A stretch of DNA of 64,000 nucleotides from Verticillium longisporum (lineage: Eukaryota > Ascomycota > Sordariomycetes > Glomerellales > Plectosphaerellaceae). The position numbers and the translations under genes were made by a program. Location: assembly GCA_019188255.1 (NCBI GenBank), contig JAETXT010000006.1, positions 1,612,001-1,676,000 on the forward strand, given 5' to 3'. The notes below the pieces were generated by a model, which saw nothing but the letters and a program-made list of their open reading frames with translations, made no database searches and had not been told where the DNA came from. This document shows positions 33,570 to 43,944 of this stretch, in pieces; position 1 is the stretch's first letter; every line of letters starts with the position of its first letter.

Positions 33570-36488
33570 TAACCGGTTTTTAATAGCTATTCTCTAATTA
33601 AAATAAGATTACTCTAATTATAAAGTTTAGTATATTAAGCTTAATTCTTATTTTTAATCTATTATTAAAGTATTAGAGGATAGGAGCCCTTATAAATATA
33701 AACTTTAGTTTTTAGAAGGTTATTAAGTTAATAGTATTTAATTAGAAATCTATTATTAATTATTTAATATTCTTATTAATTAAGGGGGCTACGATTTTCG
33801 AGTAATTTTTAATAAAATGCTTATAAAAGCTTATAAACTTAAGGAATCCTTAGAGGTCTTTTAGGGATTAGGGGGTTAGCTAATCCCTTATTATAGTAAT
33901 TCGTTCTTCTATAATATATACGTTTATAGGGGAGATTATAAACCCTAGAAACTCTATTATTATCGTATTAAAGTTATATTTTTCTAGATTTATATAGAGG
34001 TTCTATTCTCGAAGTCTTCTAAGTACTATTTTAGTATTCTATTAATATTCTTCTAATATTATTAAATATATTAAGATATTATCTATATAAATAATATATA
34101 TTATATCTATAAAGCTAGCTAATACTTTATTAATATATACTTAGAAAGTAATTAATATAATTATAAAGTTAAATAATATAATAAAGTATTCGAAATAGTT
34201 ATATTTTATTCTAAATATTATTTTCTATTCGTCCTTTATTTTAATATATAATCGGTAATAAATATCTTTTAAATCTAGTTTCGTAAATAACCTAGCTATT
34301 ATTAATTAATTAAATAGTTTATAGATAAATAGAAGGGTAATATAGTCTTTCTTTATAATTTTATTAAATCCTTTATAATTAATATATATCCTAAGTTTAT
34401 TACCCTTCTTTAGGATAAATAATATAAAGGTATTAATAGGGCTAATAGAATATTTAATTTATCCCTTTTTTAATAAATCGTTTATATATTCCCTTAGTAT
34501 TTCTAATTCCTTTTCTATTAAAATATAGATAAATTTAAAAAGTAATTTCTTTCTATCCTCGAATTCTATTAAATAATCCTATTAATAATACTATAATAGA
34601 GTTATTATATATTTAATATTAAATATATCCCTAAACTCGTAATATTCTATTAAGATTATAATAAATAGCTCGTTCCTTTTATTATATTCCTATAAAGGTA
34701 TTATAAAGGGAGCTTATATATTCTATAATATAATTAAAGCTATTATTAGGGATTAATAGATTATATTCTTAATTTATTTTCTTATTAATATAATTCTAAT
34801 ATCTTATTTCCTAATAAAGTATTTCTAATAGCTTTATAATTAATCGTTTATTAATTATACCTAGGCTAGCTAGGGTCTTCCTAAAATAAAGTTATATTTA
34901 TTTATAATATTATCTATTATTATATATTCTATTATTATTATATACTTTATTTTAAGATTATCTATTATTTAGCTAATAATCCTCTTTTCGCTATAAATAC
35001 TTATCTCCTTATTTCGGAATGCCCTACCTAGCTTATTCTACTTTTCCCCTAACTATTCTCTAGCTTCCCTTAAGAGGTCGCTATTAATAATATTAATATT
35101 AGCTCCTTTATTTAATATTACCTCTCTTTTAATCTAATTATTACTAATATATAGTTTAATAATTACTTTATATTATTTTAGTTTTAAGAATAATAGTTCT
35201 TCCTATTAAGAATCTCCTATTATTCTTCCCTTAAGTAGTTTATAGTTTATTATTAAATATTATTTATATAATTTATATATATAGTTTTATTTTCTATAAT
35301 TTATATATAATACCTCTAAATAGCTATTAATATAATATCTATATTTATTATAATTATAATACTTAACGTTATCTAGGGCCTTAGGCCTTCTTCTATCTAT
35401 CTATTATTATTCTATTATTAATTTATAAAATATAATAGATTAATTTAATTAATTATTTAATTTTTAATTATCTCTTCTTTATAATTATTTATTAGCTATT
35501 CTTCTATAGGTCTTATTTTAAATCTATTATAGATTATCTCGGCTTCTCTCTTTATTATCCTAATATTATTTTAGGCTTCTCTTAATCTATAATAAGGTCT
35601 CCGCCCTCTTAGCTATTCTATTTAGCTCTATTCTTATATAAGGAATTCCTTAAACTATAATCTATTATATAAGATCTAGGTTAAATTTCGTAAATAAAAG
35701 TATTACTTTATAGATCTATAATAAAGGTTCGGGTAGCTCTATTTCTAAGCTATTATAAATATCTATAAAGTCTTAGTATTTCTAATTAAGGGCTTAAAAC
35801 CGCTAATCCTATCTATATAGTTTAATAATTATTTAGAGTATTTAAATATTATCGTTATCTATATTACCCTTTAGCTAAGCCCTTATTACTCTCTAAATAA
35901 TTTTATAAATAAACTTATATTCTATTTATATATATAATATCTATCTCTATTATAAAGTATTAATAAAGTAATTATTTATATATATAACTTTATCGATATC
36001 TTTATAGAAACTCTTCTTATTAAGCTAGAATTATATATCGAAGCTAAATAAGAAAGTATTAAATTCTAACTAGGACGTCCCCTTATACTAAATAGTTAAT
36101 AATTATATCTTTATAAAGGGTATATTTTATAATTCTTTATAAAGTATTATTCTAAATATTAATATTAATCTATTAATTATTCTTAATAATAAGCTTATTA
36201 AGTCTCCCTTTTAAAATATAATTAATTCTTTATATTTCCTTTTCTTTATAAATTTACGCTATTCTTCTTCTAATTATTAATTTAATTCCTTATCTATAAT
36301 TAATAATAGGTTATTAAATATATTATTCTTAATATCTTATCCTTATTCTATATTAAGCCTTAATTATATTAATTCTTTAATATTCTCTATTTACTATCTT
36401 ATAATAGCTTATCTTCTAATACTCTATATATTTCTAATCGATATATTATCCTAATAATCGTCGCTCCTTAGGGGTAGATCGATTATTA
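33570..36488 (-). other. 5' part of the RIP-mutated Gypsy element (gag to reverse transcriptase)
   Basis: On the minus strand the reverse transcriptase is at about 33.9-34.5 kb. A gag zinc-knuckle remnant is suggested near 35,340-35,380, where tyrosine codons stand at likely cysteine positions. All frames are broken. Confidence 0.7.
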
Positions 36489-36702
36489 TATTAAGGAATC
36501 TTATATAATAAGTAAAAGGATTAATTATTAATCTCTTAGGGGTCTCTAGGAAAATAGAATAATCGATGACCTTCTCTAAATCTTAGTCTATTAATTTTTC
36601 TTATAACTATTCCCTTACTATACTTAGTCCTCTCTTCTTAATTCCTACGATTAAATAATAGGCGATCCCCTATCGGTCTTATACCTCCCTCAGGTCCTGA
36701 TA
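36489..36702 (-). repeat. Gypsy 5' LTR (214 bp)
   Basis: Begins TATTAAGG and ends CCTGATA. Its outermost 60 bp keep several CG/CA-containing sites lost in the left copy, so RIP fades towards the gene on the right. It supplies the last codons and the stop (at 36,679) of the adjoining regulator frame. Confidence 0.9.
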
Positions 36703-38571
36703 TATGATGTATCTAATTGCGGAGCTAGTTGTAGAATTTGACCTCTTCTCGGTATGGCTATAAGTCGAACCTGACCCTGATAGCACGCTCCTGCGCGAGC
36801 TACCGCTATGGCCTGATCCACATGTCGAGGAGCGCGACAACGGGGTCGTGAAGCCGTTGCCTCCTAGGACATTCATTCGAGCCGTCTGACTCAATATAGA
36901 AGATGATGCGGACCGTCTGTATTGCGAATTATGTTGGTGTCTGAGCCCTTGGTCGGTTTCATCTGCCTCAGTAGGCTTGTTACAAGGACATGTCGACTTC
37001 CCAACGAGCGTCTCGAGTATGCGCTCAATCCTCTCAATCATATGAAGACCCATGCGCACCAGGAGGAGGGCCTGTAAAGCCGTGTCGTTCCTGATCTGGA
37101 TTGTGCCCAGCTGCAAGACAGGAAGGCTCGCGATTCGATCACTCATACTGGCGCTAGCGCCGGCGGAGGCGTGCACTTGTCGGCGGATATAAGTGATCAG
37201 ATCACTGTAGATTCTCATGATACGAGTATAACACGAAATGATGATAAGTGCAGTATGTATGTCGAGCTTCGATTGCTCTCTGCTACTGCACTCTGTGTCG
37301 CTACCATGGTAGTCATCGAAACACATGTCTGTGTCCATGTTTGTGGAAGGGTCTCGAATGTGCCGATTCTGAGTTCTCACATGATCTTCATCGCCAGTGA
37401 ACGTAGGGAATGAATCCACATCAGGTGCCAATTGTGGCAGCCCCTCATCTGAGTGTGTTTGAACTTTGAGAGCGAGCTCGGCACATCGACAGCTTTCCAT
37501 TTGAATAAATCCACTTAGAATTTCGACAAATGCCTGTGTCGTCATGAGGATGGAATCGATGGGATAGTCATCGCAGCGGAAGCCGATTCTTCCCAGTAGT
37601 GGTGTGGCATTTTGTCGAATGGTGGTCGCAGGCTGCGCTGGCTTCCCTGTCTCCACAGAGAGTTCATGCAGACTGACGCTGAGGACCGACAGCCGCTGTA
37701 TGAGGGAGTCTGTATTGCCGTCGGAATCGCTGCCACGTTGCATCTCAGGCCCTTCGCCAGCCCTGGGACCTTCACCAGTATTTTGTCCCAGGGAAGTTGC
37801 CAATGCACCTTGAAGCACCTTGTGTTGTGGCTCTTCCAATTGTCCCCTTCGTGAATTCACGGAAGAAGTTGTGCGACCGTTCTGTCGGCAAGAAAAGTCC
37901 AAAGTAGCAGCCGACGGGTTGGCCATTGACGCGTCAAATGGATACCCCGGCCCACCCCGGGTTTCTACAGGTGCATGAGGCGCGTGCTCTGGTACAGCAG
38001 AACCCTCGGCCATGTCGATGAAGAGCAAATCATCCGACAACTCTTGCAAGCTTGAGCTGAGAAGAGAATCATCGAACATAAAGTCGACTTCAATAGGGTC
38101 GGAAGCCTCCTTATCCGCATGATGACGTTGCACACCGCGAGGCAAATTGAACGTATAGCCTGCTGCGTGCCCGAAAGCCTCACTGAAGCCCTCCAGTGTG
38201 AGGGCAGTGTCCGCGCTGCTGTTGTGCTCGGTAAATTCGTGCGCTTTTTGCGATGATTGCGACTTTGTTGCTGAAGTAGAGCTTTTTGGCTTCTCTTTGG
38301 GGGTTGGAAGTTCACGTATGGACGACTTTGGTGGACGAACCACTCTGATGCTCGTCGACTGTATGCATTCCATATTGGCTCGCTTACATCTTCGGCATCT
38401 GGGAGACGGACTACCAAGTTGGTCATCTGCCTTACCGCCCCGGGTGTTATCGTTGTCATACTGGCACCGTAGCTTGTGGGCACGACAGCGATCGCATGCT
38501 GCATGCCTTGCTTGTCGACCCATGACGTGTACCAGAAATCCAGGTGAACTGGCAGTTTTGGGATCGGACAT
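36679..38571 (-). CDS. Zn2Cys6 transcription factor whose last codons are replaced by a Gypsy LTR
   Basis: About 630 residues from the Met at 38,571 (MSDPKTASSPGFLVHVMGRQ); the frame is open to 38,709 and a Met at 38,523 is also possible. The zinc cluster is CDRCRAHKLRC, a long loop, then RCRRCKRANMEC, directly after the N-terminus. A long Ser/Thr-rich middle leads to a C-terminal domain of the same layout as the 19,554 regulator (LDIHTALIIISCYTRIMRIYSDLITY ... LQALLLVRMGLHMIERIERIL). The Gypsy insertion lies after the codon ending at 36,703. The present frame adds seven LTR-encoded residues; across the target duplication the original frame would have added five and stopped at a TAG at 26,861-26,859. 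The regulator may therefore still work, but its native 3' UTR is lost. Confidence 0.85.
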   Translation of the reverse strand: MSDPKTASSPGFLVHVMGRQARHAACDRCRAHKLRCQYDNDNTRGGKADDQLGSPSPRCRRCKRANMECIQSTSIRVVRPPKSSIRELPTPKEKPKSSTSATKSQSSQKAHEFTEHNSSADTALTLEGFSEAFGHAAGYTFNLPRGVQRHHADKEASDPIEVDFMFDDSLLSSSLQELSDDLLFIDMAEGSAVPEHAPHAPVETRGGPGYPFDASMANPSAATLDFSCRQNGRTTSSVNSRRGQLEEPQHKVLQGALATSLGQNTGEGPRAGEGPEMQRGSDSDGNTDSLIQRLSVLSVSLHELSVETGKPAQPATTIRQNATPLLGRIGFRCDDYPIDSILMTTQAFVEILSGFIQMESCRCAELALKVQTHSDEGLPQLAPDVDSFPTFTGDEDHVRTQNRHIRDPSTNMDTDMCFDDYHGSDTECSSREQSKLDIHTALIIISCYTRIMRIYSDLITYIRRQVHASAGASASMSDRIASLPVLQLGTIQIRNDTALQALLLVRMGLHMIERIERILETLVGKSTCPCNKPTEADETDQGLRHQHNSQYRRSASSSILSQTARMNVLGGNGFTTPLSRSSTCGSGHSGSSRRSVLSGSGSTYSHTEKRSNSTTSSAIRYIIYQDLREV

Positions 38572-40718
38572 GACGAAATAATTGGTGCTTACTGACCATA
38601 AACCAACCAAGGGGCAAAATGAAAAGTTGACAGATGGTGGTGAGACAGCCAGCACGGGCCCGTTGGACCCTGAGGATATAGCAAACCCGTAGTGAAAATC
38701 GACCTTCAAGACACGCCGAGACCCACACTCGCATTGCTCTGTCGGTTACAGGACAGTAAATACAGCTGAGTGGTTAAAGGCGGGGTCCGAAGGTAAGGAG
38801 ACAGGCCGGCGTAAATGTATCAACCAGTTGCCGGGTACGAATGGGACTTTTGCATGCATGTACTGGAAAATTGACTCTCTTACCTGGTCGAATGCTTACT
38901 GACAAGTCTGTTTGGGAAGGCTTCTTGGTTGGATAGGATCCGCGTACTCGAAAGCGTTTTATCGAAACAAACTCAGAAATGAGCAGATCCTTGGGGGCAA
39001 AGGCTGCCACAGCCTGCACATGCATGCACACCGAGCGCCCACGTAACCTTGAAGGAATTGAGACAGCTCAGCCATATGATACTTATCTTTAGCTTCATAT
39101 GGTGCGATGAACGACTCATTGGTGTTCTCTGAAATCCAGGAAGAAAGACACAACAACCATATCGTAGAGTTGCGTGCTTAGCAGGATCCATTCGGCAATG
39201 CGGCCGGCTCAAGGGCCATCTGCAATGGTGCAACTGGGTGGCGTAGACGGAGCGAGCCGCGCGGAGAAGAGTGTGTCGTTACTTGCCGATAAGAACTTGA
39301 GTGTTAACCAAGTGACTAAAGACCCATCGGTACGAATTGTTCCGCCAAGCGATGAACCGCCCAGGCTGCTGCCTGACAGCTTGTGCTACCCCTCAAGGTC
39401 AGGTTGAGATGCGTCTGTCCACGTTAGCACTTCAGCCGTTAGTCAAGAAAGCTACCGTTGAACAATGTATTTTGGCCATACTCGTAATTCTTGCCTTAGT
39501 TGATTGAGGTATCTCATAAACTATACGTCAAAGGGTGGGCTGTCCGCCTTTCAAACGGTGTCTGCCTTGAGATGACTGGCCGTTCGACCAAAAACGAACC
39601 ATGGTAATGCAATGTAACGATGTTGAAGCGAGTCGATAATAACCGACCAATGGCTGATAGGAAGACCCTGGATTCGCGGGCCGGTTCTCGCCCTACGCCT
39701 CGGGCTACGTCAAGAGGCAGCGCGGAGGAAGACCGTCAGGCTTACAATGTTACACTGCATTCCAGTGAGCATTTAGCCCTGTGGATACAGGAGCCCCCAC
39801 GAGGGCCTCAGTCACTCGATCGCCAGACTGGCACAGAGGGGCTGAAGGAATGCGCGGATCTGGCCGTTGCTGTGGCGTGCTGTAGGAACGATCTGGACTC
39901 AGGATTGCTGATGTTGCCTCATTTACCTGCACAGCCAACGTAATTGATGCATGTACTGGGTGCGGCTGACAGGGTCCGCAACGCCATGCGCATTTCTGCA
40001 ACTGGGAGCTGCCACAGTTACTCTCCACACTCTGTCAGCGCAATCCGTTGATCCACCCCACCAACAAACAGGCTGTCAATCGCAGCTGAAGAGATATCCG
40101 GGCCAGTTATATTTCGCATATGAACAGCCGGTAGAGACTGACCCTCCCCCCAGACAAACGAACTAGCCGAATAGGGATGATATTCTAATCCTACCAGCAC
40201 GAAAACCACACCGAGTAACGTTCGCTTACTGTCCCGCGTAGGCCGGCAGACCCTGCATTGCTGATAGGGGGCATGCTACCCACCCAACAGGTGCACCGGT
40301 CTCATTCGGTCTCGAAGCGAAGTCTTGAGATCTACCCGGGCCAGCGCAGGCCGATCATCGGCAGCCATCTCTCTCCGCAGAGTATACGAGTGGTACAAAT
40401 CGCCGACGCCGAAGCCGAAACGCCGAATAGGGTTGCAGTCACTTTGCGACCGACAGGAGCGCGAGGCGCTCGAGTGATGTACAGTGAATAGCACAAGTCA
40501 ACAGAAGATCGAGCTGATTCGACTGGTTTTGTGGTATGCGTTCAAACTGGTGTCATGTCCGAACAATCGCTCGTTTACTTTCTTGGTCTCTTGTAAAGGG
40601 CTCCGCGTCGTCCAACAAATCGAATATCTCACTGTCAGAATTGTTTCAATTTGGAGGCCATCTATTTGTCCACCTCAATTTCTTAAATTATTTATTCGTC
40701 GTCAAAACAATCGCAGCT
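38572..40718. other. Intergenic region between divergent regulator and hydrolase
   Basis: About 2.1 kb of normal composition with no convincing gene; the short open frames (39,174, 39,620, 39,951, 40,258) lack domain or codon character. It should contain both promoters. The size and the scattered weak frames leave room for a decayed gene I cannot recognise. Confidence 0.45.
40305..40563. promoter_or_regulatory. TTCGG/CCGAA sites upstream of the alpha/beta hydrolase
   Basis: Occurrences at 40,305, 40,409, 40,415, 40,423 and 40,559. Three are nearly contiguous (40,407-40,427), two of them with the extended form CGCCGAA, the complement of the TTCGGCG found three times in the MFS-regulator promoter. 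160-410 bp upstream of the start codon. Confidence 0.5.
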
Positions 40719-41657
40719 ATGGCCCCTCACGAAAAAGCTGTTGGCGAGGAGACTGGCTTAGGCCTCTCCGATGGGAGAATACTCTCTTATGCGGAGTATG
40801 GCGAACCCTCTGGCGCCCCAGTCCTGTTCTTTCACGGCTTCCCAGGCTCGCATAAGGAGGCAGCTCTCTGGCACGACTCCGCTGTTCGGTATTCTGTCCG
40901 GCTCATTGCACCGGACCGCCCCGGTATTGGGTTCTCCAGCTACCAGCCTGAACGGCGCTTCCTCGACTGGCCTGCAGATATATCTCCCCTTACTAGTCAA
41001 CTCGGTCTTGTGGGCAGAGACTGTCGAATTCTGGCCGTGGCGGGGGGTTCACCATATGCGCTTGCCTGCCTTCATGAACAATCTACCGCCAGCAAACACG
41101 ACCTCCCTCAGTTTCGAGGTACTGCCATTGTTTCTGGTATATACCCTCTATCCCTAGGGTCTACAGGGATCAAGCTTTCCACTCGGATCACACTTTGGAT
41201 TGTCGGACACCTCTGGTTTCTGCTTGTGCCACTTCTCGACTGGCTTATGGGCAAGCCAGCACGAACAGATCCGGAGCTCTTCCGAACCCGGCTGCTAAAG
41301 GAGGCCAAGGGCAGACCATTTGTCGACAGGAAGTGCCTTGCTGACAACAAGGAGTTCGCTGACGGATTTATCGAGTCTGCCCGTCACTCTTTTGCTCAGG
41401 ACTCCCGTGGCGCAGCCTATGAAGCTGGACTTATGGGTCGTGCTTGGGGTTTCGACTTGCAGAGCATTGTGGGCAACAATCTGACAATGTGGCAAGGCGG
41501 CTTCGATGATGCCTGTCCTGTAACTCTTGCTAGGAGGGCACAGGATAAGCTGACTGGCAGCGCTTTGAAGGTCTTCGAATACGAAGGCCACTTGACCATT
41601 TGGGCAAGGAGGCAAGACGTGATTTGGGAGGCATTGTTGGACAATGACGTGAGATAA
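40719..41657 (+). CDS. Alpha/beta-hydrolase fold protein
   Basis: 312 residues, intronless, from the Met at 40,719 (MAPHEKAVGEETGLGLSDGR). The frame is open to 40,536, but the upstream part lacks conserved character. The oxyanion region is VLFFHGFPGSHKEA; LIAPDRPGIGFSSY is the usual strand-4 motif. The nucleophile elbow is AVAGGSPYALA (Ser), the acid is probably in GGFDDACPV, and the His in YEGHLTIW. This is the small HGFPG-type hydrolase family, different from the 24,066 gene. The substrate is unknown; in this context it may act on a cluster intermediate. Its promoter carries the TTCGG motif, which suggests co-regulation with the cluster. Confidence 0.85.
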   Translation: MAPHEKAVGEETGLGLSDGRILSYAEYGEPSGAPVLFFHGFPGSHKEAALWHDSAVRYSVRLIAPDRPGIGFSSYQPERRFLDWPADISPLTSQLGLVGRDCRILAVAGGSPYALACLHEQSTASKHDLPQFRGTAIVSGIYPLSLGSTGIKLSTRITLWIVGHLWFLLVPLLDWLMGKPARTDPELFRTRLLKEAKGRPFVDRKCLADNKEFADGFIESARHSFAQDSRGAAYEAGLMGRAWGFDLQSIVGNNLTMWQGGFDDACPVTLARRAQDKLTGSALKVFEYEGHLTIWARRQDVIWEALLDNDVR

Positions 41658-42214
41658 TAAATGACCATACTTGCAAGCTTCCGATTGGAGCGATTTTTAT
41701 TAGACTGCATCAAACTAGCTTTTGGGCGGGCGGGCGATGGCATTCAGCTCGTGTTCGCCAAGATGTGAAAGATCCCCCAATACACGCTTTTCCCGAGAAG
41801 TCCCCAGCCTCCGGAGTTCCTCTGTGTCAGGAAGCACCTACAGAACCGCCGATTAAGGTGTCTCCAGGGTCACATCATGGAAGATTGAGGTTGCAGAGGC
41901 GTATACATAGCGGCTGCGGATGGCCAGCATTCAGATGTATTTTGACCCTCTGCCCAACAATTGACTTTGGATATCGCCTGCGGAAGACCTCTTCACTTTG
42001 CTCATTCCCCCGCTCTGACACTTTTTTTCGAGCATCCACGTGGCTATATCTTTGTCGCTGCTGGCGCGGACTTGTAAATACGTACACAACAACATATCAA
42101 CTATATTTGAAAGGGGAAAGACCTGCTCAAGATGTTTCAAAGTCGTGTATTAAGAACTGTACAGCAGTTGGGTGATACGCCGACAGTGAATGTAAATAGG
42201 AGGGAGCAACCCTA
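41658..42214. other. Convergent intergenic region
   Basis: Lies between the alpha/beta hydrolase (plus) and the Diels-Alderase-like gene (minus). No supported gene. Expected to hold both 3' UTRs. Confidence 0.4.
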
Positions 42215-43354
42215 TCAGCCACTTCTAAATGGCGCGCTGACCATCTTCCACATGAATGACAAGAGATCTCCCGAACTTGCCATTTGCCACCATACGCCTA
42301 TCATCAACTTGAGTGAGAAGGTGTTGGGTAGGTCAACTAGCTCCGTCCATCCATAGCCCGTGTCAAACTGCTCGCCGCCTACTTCGCCGCCGGAAACGAC
42401 TTCTGTGTAGCCTGCCAAACCTCTGTTCTCGCCCAAACCTACCTCAAAAGGGCGTGTCTTGTGCTCTAATTCAAACGTCCACCGCTGGCCGCGACTAGGA
42501 GACACGAAGTCCAATGTCCAGCCGGTAGACATGTCGCCCCAGTTGCTGTGAACATCGCCACCATAACGACGGCTCATAAGGAGATGATCCGCTTGAGGGG
42601 TCGATTCGGAAGTGCTCGGCAGCAAGACTCCACTTGCTCGCACCAGGGGCTCACCGTTTTTGAACAGCATGCTGCCCTGGTACTTCTTCCCGTCGAGTTT
42701 GGAGACATCCTCCCAGATGGATATGTGATAGGGGCCGACAGTGGCGCGACCTACATTCCACTTGCTCACCAGGCTGAACCAATCTTTGGACGACCAAAAT
42801 CTGTTGTGACCTCCAAGCCCCTGAATGACTCTGGGTTCTTCGCCGTCCAAAATGAGCTCAAGCTTGGCTCGGCCTGCAGACATCGGCTCAGCGATACGTA
42901 ACATGGGAGAAACTTCATGATTCGCCGTGGTAGACGGCCACGTGGAGCCATCAGCGTAACGACCGGGAGTAATGGCGTCGAGTACGAATCGGCCGCGAAT
43001 ACCTGGGCGTTCAAAGTTGCCTTCGATGTGACTCAGGTCGCGGGAGATTGTGAAGGCGTATGACCGGTCAGGACCTTTCCATACGCCGCGGACGTGGCCG
43101 CAACAATCTTCGACGCGAGATTGGTCCACAAATTCAGGTCCGCCGAGTATGGTGCCGTTGGCGAGCATGACGAAGAACTCGATCCGTAGGACGCCCTGGC
43201 CCATCATAGTGTAGGACGCATCGCGGGACACACACATCATTAGTGATTCGTCGGCTTTCGAGGATACGACATCGAAATACCACTGTTCCCATGCCGATCC
43301 ATTGACGGCGGACAACAGAGATCGGGTCATGTGGTCTCGTGGAGAGGTTGACAT
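42215..43354 (-). CDS. Diels-Alderase-like pericyclase (Fsa2/CghA/CcsF family)
   Basis: An intronless frame of 379 residues, the normal size of the family. The N-terminal domain starts with an AWEQWYFDVVS strand, typical of these double-lipocalin (CrtC-like) proteins; FVMLANGTILGGPEFV and GVWKGPDRSYAFTIS follow. The C-terminal beta-barrel includes VIQGLGGHNRFWSSKDWF, WNVGRATVGPYHISIWEDV and AGYTEVVSGGEVGG. Members catalyse the intramolecular [4+2] cyclisation that builds the decalin or isoindolone core of PKS-NRPS products (equisetin, Sch 210972, cytochalasans). There is no signal peptide, so it is probably cytosolic. Its start codon faces the PKS; the two were divergent neighbours about 1.1 kb apart before the Copia insertion. 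Confidence 0.88.
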   Translation of the reverse strand: MSTSPRDHMTRSLLSAVNGSAWEQWYFDVVSSKADESLMMCVSRDASYTMMGQGVLRIEFFVMLANGTILGGPEFVDQSRVEDCCGHVRGVWKGPDRSYAFTISRDLSHIEGNFERPGIRGRFVLDAITPGRYADGSTWPSTTANHEVSPMLRIAEPMSAGRAKLELILDGEEPRVIQGLGGHNRFWSSKDWFSLVSKWNVGRATVGPYHISIWEDVSKLDGKKYQGSMLFKNGEPLVRASGVLLPSTSESTPQADHLLMSRRYGGDVHSNWGDMSTGWTLDFVSPSRGQRWTFELEHKTRPFEVGLGENRGLAGYTEVVSGGEVGGEQFDTGYGWTELVDLPNTFSLKLMIGVWWQMASSGDLLSFMWKMVSAPFRSG

Positions 43355-43655
43355 CTAGACCGGGCCCTTGACGGTCTAGTAGGCAGAAACATCTGTCGTG
43401 AAGCATGGTTGATCGCAATCCGAAAAGCCTCCAGCAGTAAAAGTATGTTGCCAAGAGGAAACTGCACTGATGAAGCACCAGATTTTGGCCAGAGTCCGGT
43501 GGAACAGCATAGTGATAAAGTAGGCTGGGTACGTCTATAATCGAACTATGAATTTTTTTTAAATAGAGTAAGTTAGTAATCGAAATGCCTAAGGTTTAGA
43601 TTCCTATTTACTTGAGTTTCTTTCTTTAATCGTTATATTAAGATTTTAATATAAG
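43355..43655. promoter_or_regulatory. Remaining proximal promoter of the Diels-Alderase gene, with RIP leakage
   Basis: The first ~180 bp are normal (one CCGAA at 43,420). From about 43,540 to the Copia LTR the single-copy flank is AT-rich with few CA/TG, as if RIP spread outward by about 100 bp. 43,651-43,655 (ATAAG) is the left target duplication of the outer Copia element. Confidence 0.6.
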
Positions 43656-43944
43656 TATTAAACTAATATTAGGGGATTACCTAGGTTAGTAATTACTATA
43701 TAGGATTCACTAATATAGTAATTACTAGGGCTAGGATTTATAGCTCTCAGGAGCATATAATTTATAGCTTACGTAATTAGTAAATTAGATAGGTATATCT
43801 AATTTATATAAGTAATAGTAATTTAGAGAGATAGTATTAATAATTATTATAAATCTTATATTATCTATTCTATTTATTTAGAGCTCTTAAATATAGTTAA
43901 AGTAATAAATTAGGGTTTATATAAATAGTAAAGCCCTCTTAATA
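43656..43944 (+). repeat. Outer Copia 5' LTR (289 bp)
   Basis: TATTAAACTAATATT at the start, CTCTTAATA at the end (RIP-altered TG...CA). Matches the other three LTRs over its full length. Confidence 0.92.

Larger units (their letters stand above)
26882..36702 (-). mobile_element. RIP-mutated Ty3/Gypsy LTR retrotransposon (minus strand), with two DNA transposons inside
   Basis: Flanked by 214-bp direct repeats (26,882-27,095 and 36,489-36,702) and a 5-bp target duplication, TATAA (26,877-26,881) and TATGA (36,703-36,707), differing by a RIP-type G-to-A. Without the two inserted DNA transposons the element is 6,099 bp. On the minus strand, allowing RIP-made stops, reverse transcriptase is recognisable at about 33.9-34.5 kb (FTKLDLKDIYYRL; active site IYIDNILIY with Asp changed to Asn) and integrase at about 31.3-31.6 kb. 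The gag part lies at about 34.9-36.4 kb. A pyrimidine-rich stretch right of 27,095 is the complement of the polypurine tract. It carries no intact frame. It inserted into the end of the regulator gene at 36.7 kb. Confidence 0.9.

Noticed and set aside
39174..40491. Several 70-107-codon open frames between the regulator and the hydrolase
   Set aside because: No start context, domains, or mutual splicing that gives a sensible protein. Treated as intergenic.
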